64,000 bases of DNA. It comes from an uncultured Gemmatimonadota bacterium (GTDB taxonomy: Bacteria; Gemmatimonadota; Gemmatimonadetes; Gemmatimonadales; Gemmatimonadaceae). Of the stretch, positions 36,223 through 48,007 are shown piece after piece (positions within the stretch are counted from its first letter, which is position 1; every line of letters starts with the position of its first letter). The position numbers and the translations under genes were made by a program. The DNA lies in assembly GCA_903882745.1 (NCBI GenBank), contig CAIRYG010000005.1, positions 186,001 through 250,000 of the forward strand. The letters are read 5' to 3'. The notes beneath the pieces were generated by a model. It searched no databases and was not told the DNA's origin. It saw only the letters and a program-made list of their open reading frames with translations.

Positions 36223-36230
<8 letters not shown>
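34947..36230 (-). CDS. ABC-2 type transporter permease (NatB-like)
   Basis: The 427-residue permease has an N-terminal membrane segment after KREYLERVRTKWF, a large extracytoplasmic loop (~45-190), and five or more C-terminal membrane helices. The ABC-2 signature stretch GVLDEKTSRVSEVVLSS is present. NatB-type proteins form sodium or small-molecule exporters with a dedicated ATPase. The ATP-binding gene lies immediately upstream and overlaps it by eight bases. The cargo is unknown. Confidence 0.9.
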
Positions 36231-37200
<970 letters not shown>

Positions 37201-37211
37201 AGAGTCCGTTG

Positions 37212-37240
37212 TTGGTATCACAGTTCTAACTGAATATACC
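37212..37240 (+). promoter_or_regulatory. Possible promoter of the glycan operon
   Basis: TTGGTA (37212-37217) and TATACC (37235-37240) are 17 bases apart. Transcription would begin within a few bases of ATG 37245, implying a leaderless message or use of the in-frame ATG at 37260. Confidence 0.4.
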
Positions 37241-37244
37241 GCGA

Positions 37245-38387
37245 ATGCCAGATCGCACGATGACCCTACGTTTTGACCGCAACGAAGTTTCCGGCGCCTT
37301 CGGCGACCTGGGAACGTCGTTGCCCTTGATGGTCGGGATGATTGCCGCGGCGGGGCTCGACGCCACGAGTGTCCTGGTGGCGTTTGGGGCGCTGCAGGTG
37401 CTCACGGGGCTGGTGTATCGCCTTCCGATGCCGGTGCAGCCGTTGAAGGCGGTGGCCGCGATCGTGATTGCACAGAAGGTGTCTGGTGGCGTGGTGTTCG
37501 GCGGTGGCCTCGCGATTGGGATGCTGATGCTCGCGTTGACACTTACGGGCGCCCTCGACTGGCTCGCGCGCGTGGTGCCGCGCGTCGTGGTGCGCGGCAT
37601 GCAGTGCGGGCTTGGCTTGCAGCTGGGACGGATCGCGGTGGCGGAGTACGTGCCTTCTGCCGGCGTGGGTGGATATGCGCTGGCCGCGGTCGCGTTCGCG
37701 GTGGTGGTGCTGTTGATGGGCAACCGACGCTGGCCGCCCGCGCCGCTGGTTCTTGCACTGGGGGCCGTGTTTGCGCTGACCATGGGCGGGGCGAGCCCGA
37801 GCGTGCTGGGCGCCGTGGGCCTGCACCTGCCGGTGGTGCATGTTCCCACCAGCGGCGAGATGTGGACCGGGTTTGTCCTGCTCGCGCTCCCACAGATTCC
37901 GCTGTCGCTCGGCAACTCCGTGCTCGCCACGCGGCAAGTGGCCATGGATCTCTTTCCTGAGCGCGAGCCGTTGTCGGTCCGCCGTATTGGCATCACCTAC
38001 TCCCTGATGAACGTGGTCAGTGCCCTGGTCAGTGGAGTTCCCGTCTGTCACGGATCGGGAGGCATGGCGGGACACTATGCGTTCGGTGGACGCACGGGCG
38101 GGTCGGTGATCATTGCCGGCGTGACGCTCGCGACCGTGGGATTGTTGTTCGGCGGGAGCATCGGGCAGATCGCGCTCTTTTTTCCGAAGCCGATGCTCGG
38201 GGTGCTCCTGCTGTTTGAGGGGGTCGCGATTTTATCGCTGCTCCGCGACTTGGGGGGCGACTCGCGGGAGTTGTCGTTGGCGTTGTTCCTGGGCGTGGTG
38301 GCGGCCGGTTTGCCTTACGGATACCTGGTCGCCATGGTGCTCGGCACCGTGCTGGCGAAGGCGAACGTCCGCTTGGCGCGCGCGTGA
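37245..38387 (+). CDS. MOT1-like molybdate/sulfate transporter
   Basis: The 380-residue polytopic protein resembles the molybdate transporter MOT1 branch of SulP-related permeases. It has NEVSGAFGDLGTSLPLMVG near the start, PMPVQPLKAVAAIV in an early helix, and VPVCHGSGGMAGHYAFGGRTGGS. No STAS domain follows, as in MOT1. The substrate is therefore molybdate or sulfate by family, not by experiment. It lies at the head of the glycan operon, and its TGA overlaps the GTG of the next gene, which is an odd partnership. The start is ATG 37245 or 37260. Confidence 0.85.
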   Translation: MPDRTMTLRFDRNEVSGAFGDLGTSLPLMVGMIAAAGLDATSVLVAFGALQVLTGLVYRLPMPVQPLKAVAAIVIAQKVSGGVVFGGGLAIGMLMLALTLTGALDWLARVVPRVVVRGMQCGLGLQLGRIAVAEYVPSAGVGGYALAAVAFAVVVLLMGNRRWPPAPLVLALGAVFALTMGGASPSVLGAVGLHLPVVHVPTSGEMWTGFVLLALPQIPLSLGNSVLATRQVAMDLFPEREPLSVRRIGITYSLMNVVSALVSGVPVCHGSGGMAGHYAFGGRTGGSVIIAGVTLATVGLLFGGSIGQIALFFPKPMLGVLLLFEGVAILSLLRDLGGDSRELSLALFLGVVAAGLPYGYLVAMVLGTVLAKANVRLARA

Positions 38388-39994
38388 GCGAGCGGGACCA
38401 CGGAACGGGCAAGGAAGTCCATTGGGGGCTCGGTGGCTGGAGGCTCGGTGGCTGGAGGCTCGGTGGCTGGTGGCGCAGTGCCTGGCCGCACGTGTCGGTG
38501 GCCGTGCTCGCGATGGCGCTCCTGCTCTGGCCCGTCCGCAATGTGGTCCCGCTCTTTGACGGCTGGTTGTTTGCGCGCTGCGCGCTTGATGCGCCGTGGA
38601 TCGCGGTGCGCTGCGAGGGGCATGTGTCGGGCGGTTGGGGGTTGATCATGGCGCTCGGCAAGCTGTGGACGATTCCCGGCGCCACGTCGTTGTTTCTGCC
38701 GAGTCTCGTTTTTGGGGCGATTGCGTTGGCGGGCGTGGATCGCATGGCAGCTGCGGTGCTGCGCAGCGACGCTCGTGTGGAGCGCGCCTTGCTCGTGGTC
38801 GCTCTCGCGGTGCATCCCTCGTTCGTGAGCACGGTGTTGCAGCCGAATCTGGATCTCGCGCTGATGGCGTGGGCGTGCTGGATGTTTGCCGGCGTCGCGC
38901 GTGAGCGGTTGCTTGAGGTTGTGTGTTTCGGAACGTTGATGATCTTCTCAAAGGAGACGGGGCTTTTTCTGTACGGCGCCGCAAGCCTTGTCATATGGTG
39001 GCGCGCCGTGAGCCGTAGCGAGGGGGTACGGACGAGCATCGCGCTGGCAGTGCCGCTCCTCCTGTTCGCGGGATTTTTGTTCTTGAGAAAGCCGGAGCAC
39101 ATGTATCTCTCAGGTGGAACAGTTGCGACGTCGAGCAACTTTCATCCGTTGGATCTGTGGAGCCGACAGCTCCTGAACTACGGCGTGCTCATGGGTGTGC
39201 TGAACTATCAATGGGTTGTGGTGGGCGGGTGCATCGCGGCCGCGGTGGCAGCGATCCGTGTTCGGGCGGTGCGATGGTCGTTGTGGCGAGATGTCACCAG
39301 TCCTGCTGTGCGCGTTGGCTGGACGCTTGGTGTGGCGCTGGTACTCGTGACGTCGTATCGCACGTTTGGCAATGTTCGCTATTTCGTTTTTGTGTTGCCC
39401 TTCGTGCCGCTGGCGATGCTGGTGGCGTTCCGTGCAGCATCGGTGCCGCCGTGGGTGTCCCGCGGTTTGATCTGCGGGTGGGGACTGCTGTTGGTGTCGG
39501 CGTCGGAGAGTTCTGCTGATCCTGTGATGCAGCGAATCGCCGGGACGTTCTCGACCGGTCCTGGTGTCATGTACGACATGACTTATGTCGCGCGGGAATG
39601 CTGCGGGCGGGGCCGCGATCAACTCGTGTATAACCTGCAATACACCGATTTCGCGCGTGCCATGGACTCGGCGATGGTGCGCATCGGTGCCGCGCGCGGT
39701 GTGGTGGTTGCGATGTCGATTTATGGACATTGGCACGCGGTGACGCCGGTGGATGGGGCAACGTCGCGACGTGTGATGACTGGCGGGATTGCGGTGCCGC
39801 TCGTGTACACCGAGGATTTGGCCCGCGGTGTGGAGTCTGTGGACCACGCTTGGCTGGTGGAATGGCCCATCACGGCGTCGGTGCGTGAATCGCTCCGCGA
39901 TCGCTATACGGTGCGTGACGCTGGCGGGGTGACCTCGGGCGGTGTCACGCTTCGGCTCGCCGAGTTGACGCGGCGAGTGGAGGAAAAGCAGTGA
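38384..39994 (+). CDS. GT-C-like membrane protein A (uncharacterised)
   Basis: The 536-residue protein has about ten hydrophobic segments and a C-terminal soluble part (~400-536). It is a clear paralogue of the gene at 43187. Shared features in order are P-L-F-D-G with a following Cys, R-C-x-G-H-x-S-x-G-W (~86-97), FSKETG, FGNVRYF, and [12 protein letters not shown]. The layout is like polyprenyl-phosphate-dependent GT-C glycosyltransferases, but the classic DxD/DE first-loop motif is replaced by the D-G motif, so catalysis is inferred only. The N-terminus carries a three-fold GGWRL repeat. The GTG start overlaps the previous stop (GTGA). Confidence 0.75.
   Translation: MSERDHGTGKEVHWGLGGWRLGGWRLGGWWRSAWPHVSVAVLAMALLLWPVRNVVPLFDGWLFARCALDAPWIAVRCEGHVSGGWGLIMALGKLWTIPGATSLFLPSLVFGAIALAGVDRMAAAVLRSDARVERALLVVALAVHPSFVSTVLQPNLDLALMAWACWMFAGVARERLLEVVCFGTLMIFSKETGLFLYGAASLVIWWRAVSRSEGVRTSIALAVPLLLFAGFLFLRKPEHMYLSGGTVATSSNFHPLDLWSRQLLNYGVLMGVLNYQWVVVGGCIAAAVAAIRVRAVRWSLWRDVTSPAVRVGWTLGVALVLVTSYRTFGNVRYFVFVLPFVPLAMLVAFRAASVPPWVSRGLICGWGLLLVSASESSADPVMQRIAGTFSTGPGVMYDMTYVARECCGRGRDQLVYNLQYTDFARAMDSAMVRIGAARGVVVAMSIYGHWHAVTPVDGATSRRVMTGGIAVPLVYTEDLARGVESVDHAWLVEWPITASVRESLRDRYTVRDAGGVTSGGVTLRLAELTRRVEEKQ
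38427..38471 (+). repeat. 15-base tandem repeat in the GT-C-like gene 5' end
   Basis: Three copies of GGCTCGGTGGCTGGA (the last with one substitution) encode repeated Leu-Gly-Gly-Trp-Arg in the cytoplasmic N-terminus. Confidence 0.92.
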
Positions 39995-41634
39995 CGCGTG
40001 TCGCACCGAAGGTGGCGATTATAGCCGGTGCTGGGCCCGCAGGGCTGACCGCCGCGTGGGAGCTTCTCGCCCGCACGGATATTCGCCCCATTGTGTTCGA
40101 GCGCACGCAGGCGATCGGCGGAATTGCGCAGACGTATGAGCATCATGGGAACCGTATCGATATTGGCGGGCACCGTTTTTTCAGCAAGAGCGAGCGCGTC
40201 ATGCAGTGGTGGTTCTCCAAGTTGCCGCGGCAGGGCGCGCCGGCCGCTGATTCGGCGTGGCGGTCACTCGACGTGGAGTACGCCACTGATGCGCTCGTTC
40301 GTACGCTGGCCCCGGAGGCAGTCGACGGGACTCGGGTTCGCGAAGAACGGCGCTCGGCACCTGACCCCGAGCGCGAAGAACAGGTGATGCTGCAGCGCCC
40401 GCGGTTGTCGCGGATCTATTTTGGGCGCGCGTTTTTTCCGTATCCACTCAGCATCACGCTTCTGGTGGCCTGGCGACTTGGATTGGTGAACACGGCGCTC
40501 ATCACGCTGAGTTACCTGAAGGCACAACTGTTCCCGCGACGCGACGAGACTTTTCTCGACGCATTTTTTATCAATCGGTTCGGGAAGCGGCTGTATGAGA
40601 CCTTCTTCAAGGACTACACGGAGAAGGTGTGGGGGGTGCCGTGTAGCGAGATTCGCGCCGACTGGGGTGCGCAGCGAATCAAGGGACTTTCGCTGATGCG
40701 TGCGGTGTCGCATGCGGTGCGCGATCTGTTGTCCACGGATTTTCGGAAGCAACAAGAGGCCCGTGAGACGTCGCTGATTACGCGGTTCTTCTACCCGAAG
40801 CGTGGTCCGGGACAAATGTGGGAGACGGTGGCGCAGCAGGTGCGCGAGGCGGGCGGGCAGATTCAGCTCGGTGCGCGTGTTGTTGGCGTGCGGCTGACGG
40901 AGGGCCGCGTGTCGCATGTCACCGTGCTGGACGAGACGAGTGGCCGACGCGAAGAGGTGCGGTGCGACTATTTCTTTTCGACTATGCCGATTCGTGAGCT
41001 GGTGACGATGACGACGCCGGCGCCGCCAGCGCCTGTGCGTGAGGTGGCACTCGGATTGAAATATCGAGATTTCCTCACAGTCGGATTATTGCTGCGGAAG
41101 TTGCACGTGCTAGAGAAGGGGCGTCCGCCGCAGGCGCGGGTGGACGACAACTGGATTTATGTGCAGGATCGAGAGGTGAAAGTCGGGCGCATTCAAGTAT
41201 TCAACAACTGGAGCCCCTACCTGGTGGCCGATCCAGAGCACACCGTCTGGATTGGCCTTGAATATTTCGTTGACGAAAACGACGCGCTCTGGGCTGCTGA
41301 CGATGCCGCGCTGCGTGCGCTCGCGGTCCGAGAACTCGAACAGATTGGATTTGCGCTTGGCGCTGACGTGCTCGACGGCTGTGTGTTGCGCATGCCCAAA
41401 GCGTATCCCGCGTACGTCGGAACCCACGTGCGGATGCACGAGCTTCGAGCGTGGGTCACGAGTGTCCCGAACTTGTACTGCGTGGGCCGGAACGGGATGC
41501 ATCGATACAACAATCAGGACCATTCCATGCTCACCGCGATGATGGCGGTGGATCAAATCGTTGCGGGCCAGGATGATGATTCTGCCCTGTGGGATGTGAA
41601 CCTCGAGATGGTGTATCACGAGGGGGAAGGGTGA
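39991..41634 (+). CDS. FAD-dependent oxidoreductase (UDP-galactopyranose mutase/amine-oxidase-like)
   Basis: The 547-residue flavoprotein has a dinucleotide-binding N-terminus [17 protein letters not shown] and an early [23 protein letters not shown] stretch typical of the NAD(P)-binding protoporphyrinogen-oxidase/UGM-like superfamily. The C-terminal FAD-contact sequence is [20 protein letters not shown]. It sits among surface-glycan genes with GTGA overlaps on both sides, so a sugar- or lipid-carrier-modifying reaction is likelier than haem synthesis. The exact substrate is unknown. Confidence 0.8.
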   Translation: MTRVAPKVAIIAGAGPAGLTAAWELLARTDIRPIVFERTQAIGGIAQTYEHHGNRIDIGGHRFFSKSERVMQWWFSKLPRQGAPAADSAWRSLDVEYATDALVRTLAPEAVDGTRVREERRSAPDPEREEQVMLQRPRLSRIYFGRAFFPYPLSITLLVAWRLGLVNTALITLSYLKAQLFPRRDETFLDAFFINRFGKRLYETFFKDYTEKVWGVPCSEIRADWGAQRIKGLSLMRAVSHAVRDLLSTDFRKQQEARETSLITRFFYPKRGPGQMWETVAQQVREAGGQIQLGARVVGVRLTEGRVSHVTVLDETSGRREEVRCDYFFSTMPIRELVTMTTPAPPAPVREVALGLKYRDFLTVGLLLRKLHVLEKGRPPQARVDDNWIYVQDREVKVGRIQVFNNWSPYLVADPEHTVWIGLEYFVDENDALWAADDAALRALAVRELEQIGFALGADVLDGCVLRMPKAYPAYVGTHVRMHELRAWVTSVPNLYCVGRNGMHRYNNQDHSMLTAMMAVDQIVAGQDDDSALWDVNLEMVYHEGEG

Positions 41635-43190
41635 GCGAAGGGCGAACGACGCCGACCCTTTGGCTCGCGGATCGTCGGGTGCCCGCGATCGTTGGAGTGC
41701 TGACGGCGCTTGCGGTGTGGTGGGTCTGGGCGGCGACCGCTGGGGTTCCCGTGATGCACGACGAGTGGGCCTACTGGCTGCAGGCTGGGCAGTATGCGCA
41801 CGGCGCGTGGTCTCAGGCGGCGCCGGTGATCCCCGAGTTCTTTGAGCAGATGTATGTGCTCGTGACACCGGTGTTTGCGGCGAAGTATCCGCCGGGCCAC
41901 GCGATTGTTATCGCGCTCGGGTTCATGCTGGGCTGGCCGATGCTGATGCCGCTTGTGCTGAGTGGACTGACGGGCGGACTCGTCTTTGCGCTGGCCCGTC
42001 GGGTGCGTGGAGGTGGGGTCGCGCTCGCGACCTGGCTGTTCTGGTTAGGGACATTCGGGAATCTCCGGTGGCGGGCGAGCTATTTCTCTGAGGTTACGAG
42101 CTCACTGTGCTGGCTCGTTGCGTGGTGGGCGCTCCTCGAGTGGCGCGCGAGTCGGCGTCGCGCACCGATGGTGGTGCTCGCCCTGTCGATTGGGTGGTGC
42201 GCAGTTACCCGCCCGTATACCGCCGTCGCGCTCGCCATCCCGATTGCGGGAGTCGTGATAGTGGATCTCGTGCGGCTCGGTAGTTGGCGCGGTAATTGGC
42301 GCGACACATGGCGCGAGTCAGTGCGCACCATGGCCATCGGCATCGCGACCGGTACCATGGTCCTGCTGGTCTTGCCGCTCTGGAGCTGGCGGACCACGGG
42401 GAACTTGAAGGAGACGCCGCTCGCGACCTACACGCGTCAGTACCTCCCTTTTGATGTTCCGGGATTGCGGATCGATCCGGCGCCGCCGGAACGGGCGGTG
42501 CCCGCAGAAATGGAGCAGGTGCGGGCGTTTCTGCGCGGCGTCAAGGAGCAGCAGGTCCGCGAGCCGTTTGTGCGCACAATTGCCTGGCGCACGCTTGGCG
42601 TGGCGCTCCATACGTTCGACGCGTGGCGACTTCCCTTGTTGGTCTGCTTTTTGATAGGTCTCGCAGCACTAGGCGCACCTGGATGGCTCGCGCTGGGCAC
42701 TGGGATTCTGCTGATCGTGTCGTACGGTGTGCAGGCACACTCGCCGGACTGGACGCTGTATTACTTGGAAGCGCTGCCAGCGTTGGCCTATGCCACGGCC
42801 TGCGGCGCACGGCGATTACTCGCGTTGACGTCAGCGGGGCTTCGTGTCGCACTGTTCGCGGCCGTTCTAGTCGCTGGTCTCGTGGTGCGCGATATTGGGA
42901 ATGCACGCAAGTTGGTGGGGCGACTTTCCGAAGGGCCTCGCACGTTCGTCGCCTCGGTCGCGGCACTGCCGAAGCGACCCAATGTCGTATTTGTTCGCTA
43001 CGCGCCGGACCGAGGCGCAGGGAGCTTGCATCTGTCACTCGTCGCGAACGATGGGGTGCTCGACACCGCGCCTTCGTGGATTGTGCACGATCGTGGCAAC
43101 GATAACCGTCGACTCCTCCTCGCGACCCCAAACCGTACGGCGTATCTGTACGACGAATCTACACGGACGTTTTCGGAGATTGCGCGATGA
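41631..43190 (+). CDS. GT-C fold glycosyltransferase-like membrane protein (PMT/ArnT type)
   Basis: The 519-residue protein has about ten hydrophobic segments. The first periplasmic loop carries [18 protein letters not shown]; the acidic DE pair before a Trp/Tyr helix matches the catalytic loop of protein-mannosyltransferase/ArnT-like GT-C enzymes that use polyprenyl-phosphate sugars. The C-terminal ~100 residues are soluble. It has an overlapping GTGA start and an ATGA at its end. The donor sugar is probably one made by the operon. Confidence 0.78.
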   Translation: MSEGRTTPTLWLADRRVPAIVGVLTALAVWWVWAATAGVPVMHDEWAYWLQAGQYAHGAWSQAAPVIPEFFEQMYVLVTPVFAAKYPPGHAIVIALGFMLGWPMLMPLVLSGLTGGLVFALARRVRGGGVALATWLFWLGTFGNLRWRASYFSEVTSSLCWLVAWWALLEWRASRRRAPMVVLALSIGWCAVTRPYTAVALAIPIAGVVIVDLVRLGSWRGNWRDTWRESVRTMAIGIATGTMVLLVLPLWSWRTTGNLKETPLATYTRQYLPFDVPGLRIDPAPPERAVPAEMEQVRAFLRGVKEQQVREPFVRTIAWRTLGVALHTFDAWRLPLLVCFLIGLAALGAPGWLALGTGILLIVSYGVQAHSPDWTLYYLEALPALAYATACGARRLLALTSAGLRVALFAAVLVAGLVVRDIGNARKLVGRLSEGPRTFVASVAALPKRPNVVFVRYAPDRGAGSLHLSLVANDGVLDTAPSWIVHDRGNDNRRLLLATPNRTAYLYDESTRTFSEIAR

Positions 43191-44812
43191 CCGCCGAACG
43201 GCGCGAAACGGTTTTGACTTTCGGCGTGATTGTTGCGCTGCTCGGCATGTTGCTCTGGCCCGAGCGCGGGTATGTGCCGATTTGGGATGGGAACGTGTAT
43301 GCCAACTGCGTCGTGGACGCAGCAACGATGCACGGGTTCGATCTGAATAGTCTGCGGTGCGCGGGTCACCCCTCCTATGGCTGGGCGGCGATTCTCACGC
43401 TCTCGCAACTGTCGTCGCCCGGGGATACCGCGATGCTCCTGCTGGTGAACGCGATGCTTGGTGTGCTCGCGCTTGTCTCGTTTCGAGCGATTGCCGCGGT
43501 GCTCTTTCCCGGGGACGGGCACGCGCGTCCGCTGAATGTCCTGACCGTCGCCTGCGCCTTGCACCCAGTGCTGTTGTCGACACTCCTCCAGGTGAACGTC
43601 GATTTTGGAGTGTACGTATTTTTTCTCGCGATGTACGCGGCGCTCGTGCATGATCGCTATGGCTGGGCGGCTGTGGCCGGCACCTTTCTTGTCTTCAGCA
43701 AGGAAACGGGGGCGTTTGCTGCCGGTGCGCTCGTCGCGGTAGACGTCGGGCGCCGATTGCTCGTTCCAGCGTTTCGTGGGATGTCGCTCCGCGCTCGGCT
43801 GGCGCGTGTCGCGCCGATCTGGCCAGCGGTCCTGCCGGTGATGCTGTTTGGCCTGTACGTCGTGTGGTGGAGCGCCGGCGCCAATGCGCCGCCCGCGATT
43901 TGGAAACACGACTGGAACACCTCGACGGCTGACGGGTTCCGGTTCTTCGATCTCGCGGACCCCATATTCGTGAGCTACGCGGCAGGGATATTTGTCCTTG
44001 GATTTTCGTGGGTAGTGAGTGCGATTATAGCTGGCGATGCACTGGTCGGCGGGTACAGATTCGTGCGGCGGCGTGTGCCACGCGTGCTCGCTGGGGCGGA
44101 CCCATCACTGGTGGTGTCACTCGCGGTGCTGACGCTCGTGCTCACGTATGTGCTCACCGCGTTCCGCACGTGGAGCAATGTGCGCTATTTCGCGGTCCTC
44201 TATCCGCTGTACCTGTTGCTGGCGTATGCGGCGCTGGTCCGGTTGCGAGTGAGCCTTGCCGGCCGCGTAGGGATCGGCGTTGTTCTCGTTGGCCTATTCG
44301 GGCTCGGCGCTGTTCGGTCGGTGGACCCCGTTTCGAAAGCGGTGTACGGCACCTTCTCGATTGGCGACCGTGAGATGTACACCATGGCCTCTATTACGGG
44401 AGAGGTGTCTGGTCCCGGGCGCGACGAGCTCGTGTACAATTTGGAGTTTACGGGCTTCCACCACCTTCAGAACGCCCTCTTCCGGGAGCTCCGGATTGGC
44501 GATTCCACCTGGGTTGCGATCCCACGTTCGGTGCGTTGGCACTTGTGGAGCCAGCTCGACGCGCGCACACGTCGCCGAACGCTGCAACGCACGGACGTCA
44601 TCGTGCCACGCTATACCGACGAGATTGACCTGCAGGCGAGCCCGAATCGCCCCGCCGATGTCGTCTTTTTGGAGTTTAGCAATCACGAGTATGGCGACCA
44701 TGCGTTGGAGTCGCTCACGCGGCGCTACTACCGTGAGGCGGGAATCGCCAGAATCCATCTGAACGGACACCTGCTGGTGGCGCATCATCTGGTGCTCCGA
44801 GCGCTCCCATAG
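43187..44812 (+). CDS. GT-C-like membrane protein B (paralogue of the gene at 38384)
   Basis: The 541-residue protein has about ten hydrophobic segments. It shares with its paralogue the D-G-x-x-x-A-x-C element (VPIWDGNVYANC), RCAGHPSYGW, FSKETG, WSNVRYF and GRDELVYNLEFT. The C-terminal soluble domain contains short polar stretches (for example SNHEYGDHALESL). No known family beyond a GT-C-like outline was recognised. It starts by an ATGA overlap and is followed after 44 bases by rfbF. Confidence 0.75.
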   Translation: MTAERRETVLTFGVIVALLGMLLWPERGYVPIWDGNVYANCVVDAATMHGFDLNSLRCAGHPSYGWAAILTLSQLSSPGDTAMLLLVNAMLGVLALVSFRAIAAVLFPGDGHARPLNVLTVACALHPVLLSTLLQVNVDFGVYVFFLAMYAALVHDRYGWAAVAGTFLVFSKETGAFAAGALVAVDVGRRLLVPAFRGMSLRARLARVAPIWPAVLPVMLFGLYVVWWSAGANAPPAIWKHDWNTSTADGFRFFDLADPIFVSYAAGIFVLGFSWVVSAIIAGDALVGGYRFVRRRVPRVLAGADPSLVVSLAVLTLVLTYVLTAFRTWSNVRYFAVLYPLYLLLAYAALVRLRVSLAGRVGIGVVLVGLFGLGAVRSVDPVSKAVYGTFSIGDREMYTMASITGEVSGPGRDELVYNLEFTGFHHLQNALFRELRIGDSTWVAIPRSVRWHLWSQLDARTRRRTLQRTDVIVPRYTDEIDLQASPNRPADVVFLEFSNHEYGDHALESLTRRYYREAGIARIHLNGHLLVAHHLVLRALP

Positions 44813-44856
44813 CTAGCTTCGAGGATGCCGAAATCCCTGCGCGCGGGAGCCATGTC

Positions 44857-45630
44857 ATGAAGGCCGTGATCCTAGCGGGCGGACTCGGCACGCGCCTCTC
44901 CGAAGAGACCGAACGGCGTCCCAAGCCGATGGTGGAAATCGGGGGACGCCCGATGCTCTGGCACATCATGCGGCGGTACGCGGAGTTTGGAATCACCGAG
45001 TTTGTGGTCGCGCTGGGCTACAAGGCGGAGGTCGCGCAGCGTTGGTTCCTCGAGTATCGGGACGGAGGTGGCGACGTCACGGTGCATCTCGGCACTCGCG
45101 AGGTCGCGTCGGGCGCGCCGAGCCGCAAAGCGTGGACGGTGCACCTCGTCGATACGGGATTGGCGACGCTGACGGGGGGGCGCCTTGCGCGCCTACGTTC
45201 GTGGATCGGCGACGAGACGTTCTGCATGACCTACGGTGACGGGATCGGCGATATTGATATCGGCGCGCTGGTCGCGTTCCATCGGACACACAAGGCACGA
45301 GCCACGGTGACTGCGGTTCGTCCTCCGGCACGATTCGGCAGCCTGACGCTCGACGGGACCCGCGTCCATGCATTCGCAGAGAAGCAGCACCAAACTGCTG
45401 AGGGGTGGATCAATGGCGGATTCTTCGTGCTGGAGCCGAGTGTGCTCGACCTGATTGCTGGTGACGATACTCAGTGGGAGCGCGAACCCATGGAAGCGCT
45501 CGCTGCGAGCGGCGACTTGCATGCCTATTGCCACGAAGGATTTTGGCAGCCCATGGATACTCTCCGCGAACTTCGACTTCTCGAGTCGCTCTGGCAAAGC
45601 GGCAATGCCCCGTGGGTAACCACACCATGA
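44857..45630 (+). CDS. rfbF: Glucose-1-phosphate cytidylyltransferase
   Basis: The 257-residue nucleotidyltransferase begins [18 protein letters not shown] with the G-G-x-G-T-R-L sugar-nucleotide signature and continues [29 protein letters not shown] and the late WQPMDTLRE are typical of RfbF. It makes CDP-glucose from CTP and glucose-1-phosphate. GGGAG lies eight bases before the ATG. It overlaps rfbG by ATGA. Confidence 0.95.
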   Translation: MKAVILAGGLGTRLSEETERRPKPMVEIGGRPMLWHIMRRYAEFGITEFVVALGYKAEVAQRWFLEYRDGGGDVTVHLGTREVASGAPSRKAWTVHLVDTGLATLTGGRLARLRSWIGDETFCMTYGDGIGDIDIGALVAFHRTHKARATVTAVRPPARFGSLTLDGTRVHAFAEKQHQTAEGWINGGFFVLEPSVLDLIAGDDTQWEREPMEALAASGDLHAYCHEGFWQPMDTLRELRLLESLWQSGNAPWVTTP

Positions 45631-46619
45631 CTACGCATACGACGCATTCGCATTGGCGCGACCGCCCTGTCCTTGTGACGGGGGCGACGGGATTTTTAGG
45701 AAGTTGGCTGGTCGATGCACTGACGCGCTCCGGCGCGTCGGTAACAGCGCTCGTTCGTGATCGAGTGCCGAAGAGCATGTTGCTTACAAGCGATTCAATG
45801 AACACCGTAAACGTCGTGTACGGTGATGTTCGTGATCAACGCGTGCTCGAACGTGCCCTTGGCGAGTATGAAGTTGACACGGTGTTTCATTTAGCAGCGC
45901 AATCGACGGTCGGCGTGGCAAATCGGAATGCTGTTTCGACGTTCGATACCAACGTGCGCGGGACGTGGGCTCTGCTCGAGGCCGTACGGAGGAGTCCCCT
46001 TGTACGCTCTGTCGTCATTGCGTCCAGCGACAAGGCATATGGCGAACAAGAAGAGTTACCGTACACAGAATCGTCGCCGCTGTTGGCTGTGAATCCATAC
46101 GATGCCAGCAAAGCATGCGCGGACATGATTGCTCGGTCGTATGCGCTGACGTTTGGCGTCCCGGTGGCCATTACGCGCTGTGGAAACTTCTTCGGCGGTG
46201 GCGATCTGAACTGGAATCGAATTGTTCCAGGCATCATCCGTGCCGCGCTCCGCGGGAATCGGCCCGTCCTGCGGTCGGACGGGACGATGGTTCGAGACTA
46301 TTTCTACGTTGAAGATGCGGTATCGGCCTATCTGTGTCTTGGCGAGCAACTTGCGAGCCGCCCAGAGTTGCGAGGCGAGGCGTTCAATTTTACAAATGAA
46401 CTGCATTGCGACGTTCGTACTCTGGCGGAAAAAATCTTGACGCAACTCGGCAGTTCGCTCAAGCTCGACATCCGCGCCGACGCTCCCCACGAAATCCAGC
46501 ACCAATGGCTCAGTGCAGCCAAGGCGCATCGCGTCCTCGGCTGGTCCTCGGCGTTCACGCTCGACGAAGGCCTCGATCGCACGATTGCCTGGTATCGCGA
46601 CCACCTCGCGCGTGGCTGA
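45627..46619 (+). CDS. rfbG: CDP-glucose 4,6-dehydratase-like SDR
   Basis: The 330-residue extended short-chain dehydrogenase has NAD-binding [10 protein letters not shown]. Catalytic residues lie in [10 protein letters not shown] and YDASKACAD (Tyr-x-x-x-Lys). [15 protein letters not shown] and the CDP-glucose dehydratase-like C-terminus follow. It converts CDP-glucose to CDP-4-keto-6-deoxyglucose, the step after RfbF. Base composition looks more AT-rich than the neighbours (for example 45780-46440), suggesting separate acquisition; this is an impression and no statistic was computed. The following rfbH start lies inside its last eight bases. Confidence 0.93.
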   Translation: MTTHTTHSHWRDRPVLVTGATGFLGSWLVDALTRSGASVTALVRDRVPKSMLLTSDSMNTVNVVYGDVRDQRVLERALGEYEVDTVFHLAAQSTVGVANRNAVSTFDTNVRGTWALLEAVRRSPLVRSVVIASSDKAYGEQEELPYTESSPLLAVNPYDASKACADMIARSYALTFGVPVAITRCGNFFGGGDLNWNRIVPGIIRAALRGNRPVLRSDGTMVRDYFYVEDAVSAYLCLGEQLASRPELRGEAFNFTNELHCDVRTLAEKILTQLGSSLKLDIRADAPHEIQHQWLSAAKAHRVLGWSSAFTLDEGLDRTIAWYRDHLARG

Positions 46620-47976
46620 GCACGACACGCAGCATTCGGCTGCCCTCCGCGCGCAGATTCTTGCGCTCGTCGCTGAATATCACGCGGCGTCGCATCCGGC
46701 GTCACACGCTTTTGTGCCTGGGGTTACTTCCGTTCCTGTATCGGGGCGGGTGTATGATGCCAGTGACATGCAGCACCTCGTGGACGCCGGCCTCGATTTC
46801 TGGCTGACCACGGGCCGCTTTGCCGCCGAGTTCGAACGTCGGTTCGCACAGTTGATGGAGGCGCGCCATGCGATCCTCGTGAACTCGGGATCGTCCGCCA
46901 ATCTGCTCGCCGTTTCGGCGCTCACATCCCCATCGCTCGGCGAGCGCGCCTTGAAGCCCGGTGACGAAGTCATCACCGTCGCGGCTGGCTTCCCCACGAC
47001 GGTGAACCCGATCTTCCAGAACGGGCTCGTGCCAGTGTTCGTGGACATCGAGTTGCCATCGTACGGGATCGATGTCGCGCAGCTCGAGGCCGCGCGGTCG
47101 CCGCGCACGCGCGCAATCATCATCGCGCACGCGCTCGGGAATCCCTACGACCTCAAAGCCGTTGCCGCCTTTGCCAAGCAGCATGGCCTCTGGTTCATCG
47201 AGGATTGCTGTGACGCGGTGGGCGCGCGATTCGACGGCCGCTCCGTTGGGACCTACGGCGATCTCGCGACCGTCAGTTTTTATCCGGCGCACCACATCAC
47301 GATGGGCGAGGGTGGGTGCGTGCTCACCTCGTCACCAAAACTGAAGCGGATTGTCGAATCGTTCCGCGACTGGGGGCGTGATTGCTGGTGTGAAACAGGC
47401 CAGAGCAATACCTGCGGCAAGCGCTTTGAGTGGCAGCTCGGTGAACTCCCGCCCTGTTACGATCACAAGTACATCTATTCGCACATCGGCTACAACCTCA
47501 AGCTGACGGACATGCAGGCGGCCGTCGGCGTGGCGCAGCTCGCTCACGTGGAAGGGTTCATCGCCGCGCGTCGCCGCAACTACGCATTCTTGCGCGCCCA
47601 GCTCGACAATCTCTCCGATGTCCTCGAGTTCGCCACTGTGCACCCCGAGGCGGAGCCCTCGTGGTTCGGGTTTCCGATGCGTGTACGCGAAAGCGCCGGA
47701 TTTGAACGTGCGGAGCTTGTTCGGTTCCTTGAGAGCAGGCAAATCGCCACGCGTGTGTTGTTTGGCGGGAATCTCGTGCGGCAGCCCGCGTATGCGGGGC
47801 GCGATTTCCGTGTCGTCGGGGAGCTGCCGAAGAGCGACCAGGTGATGCAGGGTACGCTCTGGATTGGCACCTGGCCTGGATTGACTGAGCCGATGCTGGC
47901 GTGGATGGTGGAGAGCCTGCAGGCGTTCTGCCGTGCCAACAGACCAGATGCCGGGCACGTACCGACGGGGCTATGA
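46612..47976 (+). CDS. rfbH: CDP-4-keto-6-deoxyglucose-3-dehydrase (E1), RfbH
   Basis: The 454-residue aminotransferase-fold enzyme is PMP-dependent because the PLP lysine is replaced by His: [12 protein letters not shown] (His227/228). The Fe-S cysteine pattern of E1, C-X57-C-X1-C-X7-C, is exactly present (Cys200, 258, 260, 268), so a [2Fe-2S] cluster is expected. It removes the C3 hydroxyl to give the 3,6-dideoxy intermediate together with a flavin reductase (E3), for which no gene is seen in the window. GTG 46612 lies within the rfbG end, with no clear Shine-Dalgarno. Confidence 0.95.
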   Translation: MAEHDTQHSAALRAQILALVAEYHAASHPASHAFVPGVTSVPVSGRVYDASDMQHLVDAGLDFWLTTGRFAAEFERRFAQLMEARHAILVNSGSSANLLAVSALTSPSLGERALKPGDEVITVAAGFPTTVNPIFQNGLVPVFVDIELPSYGIDVAQLEAARSPRTRAIIIAHALGNPYDLKAVAAFAKQHGLWFIEDCCDAVGARFDGRSVGTYGDLATVSFYPAHHITMGEGGCVLTSSPKLKRIVESFRDWGRDCWCETGQSNTCGKRFEWQLGELPPCYDHKYIYSHIGYNLKLTDMQAAVGVAQLAHVEGFIAARRRNYAFLRAQLDNLSDVLEFATVHPEAEPSWFGFPMRVRESAGFERAELVRFLESRQIATRVLFGGNLVRQPAYAGRDFRVVGELPKSDQVMQGTLWIGTWPGLTEPMLAWMVESLQAFCRANRPDAGHVPTGL

Positions 47977-48007
47977 CGTCGTGTTCGCTTGTACCGGGGG
48001 GCGAAAG

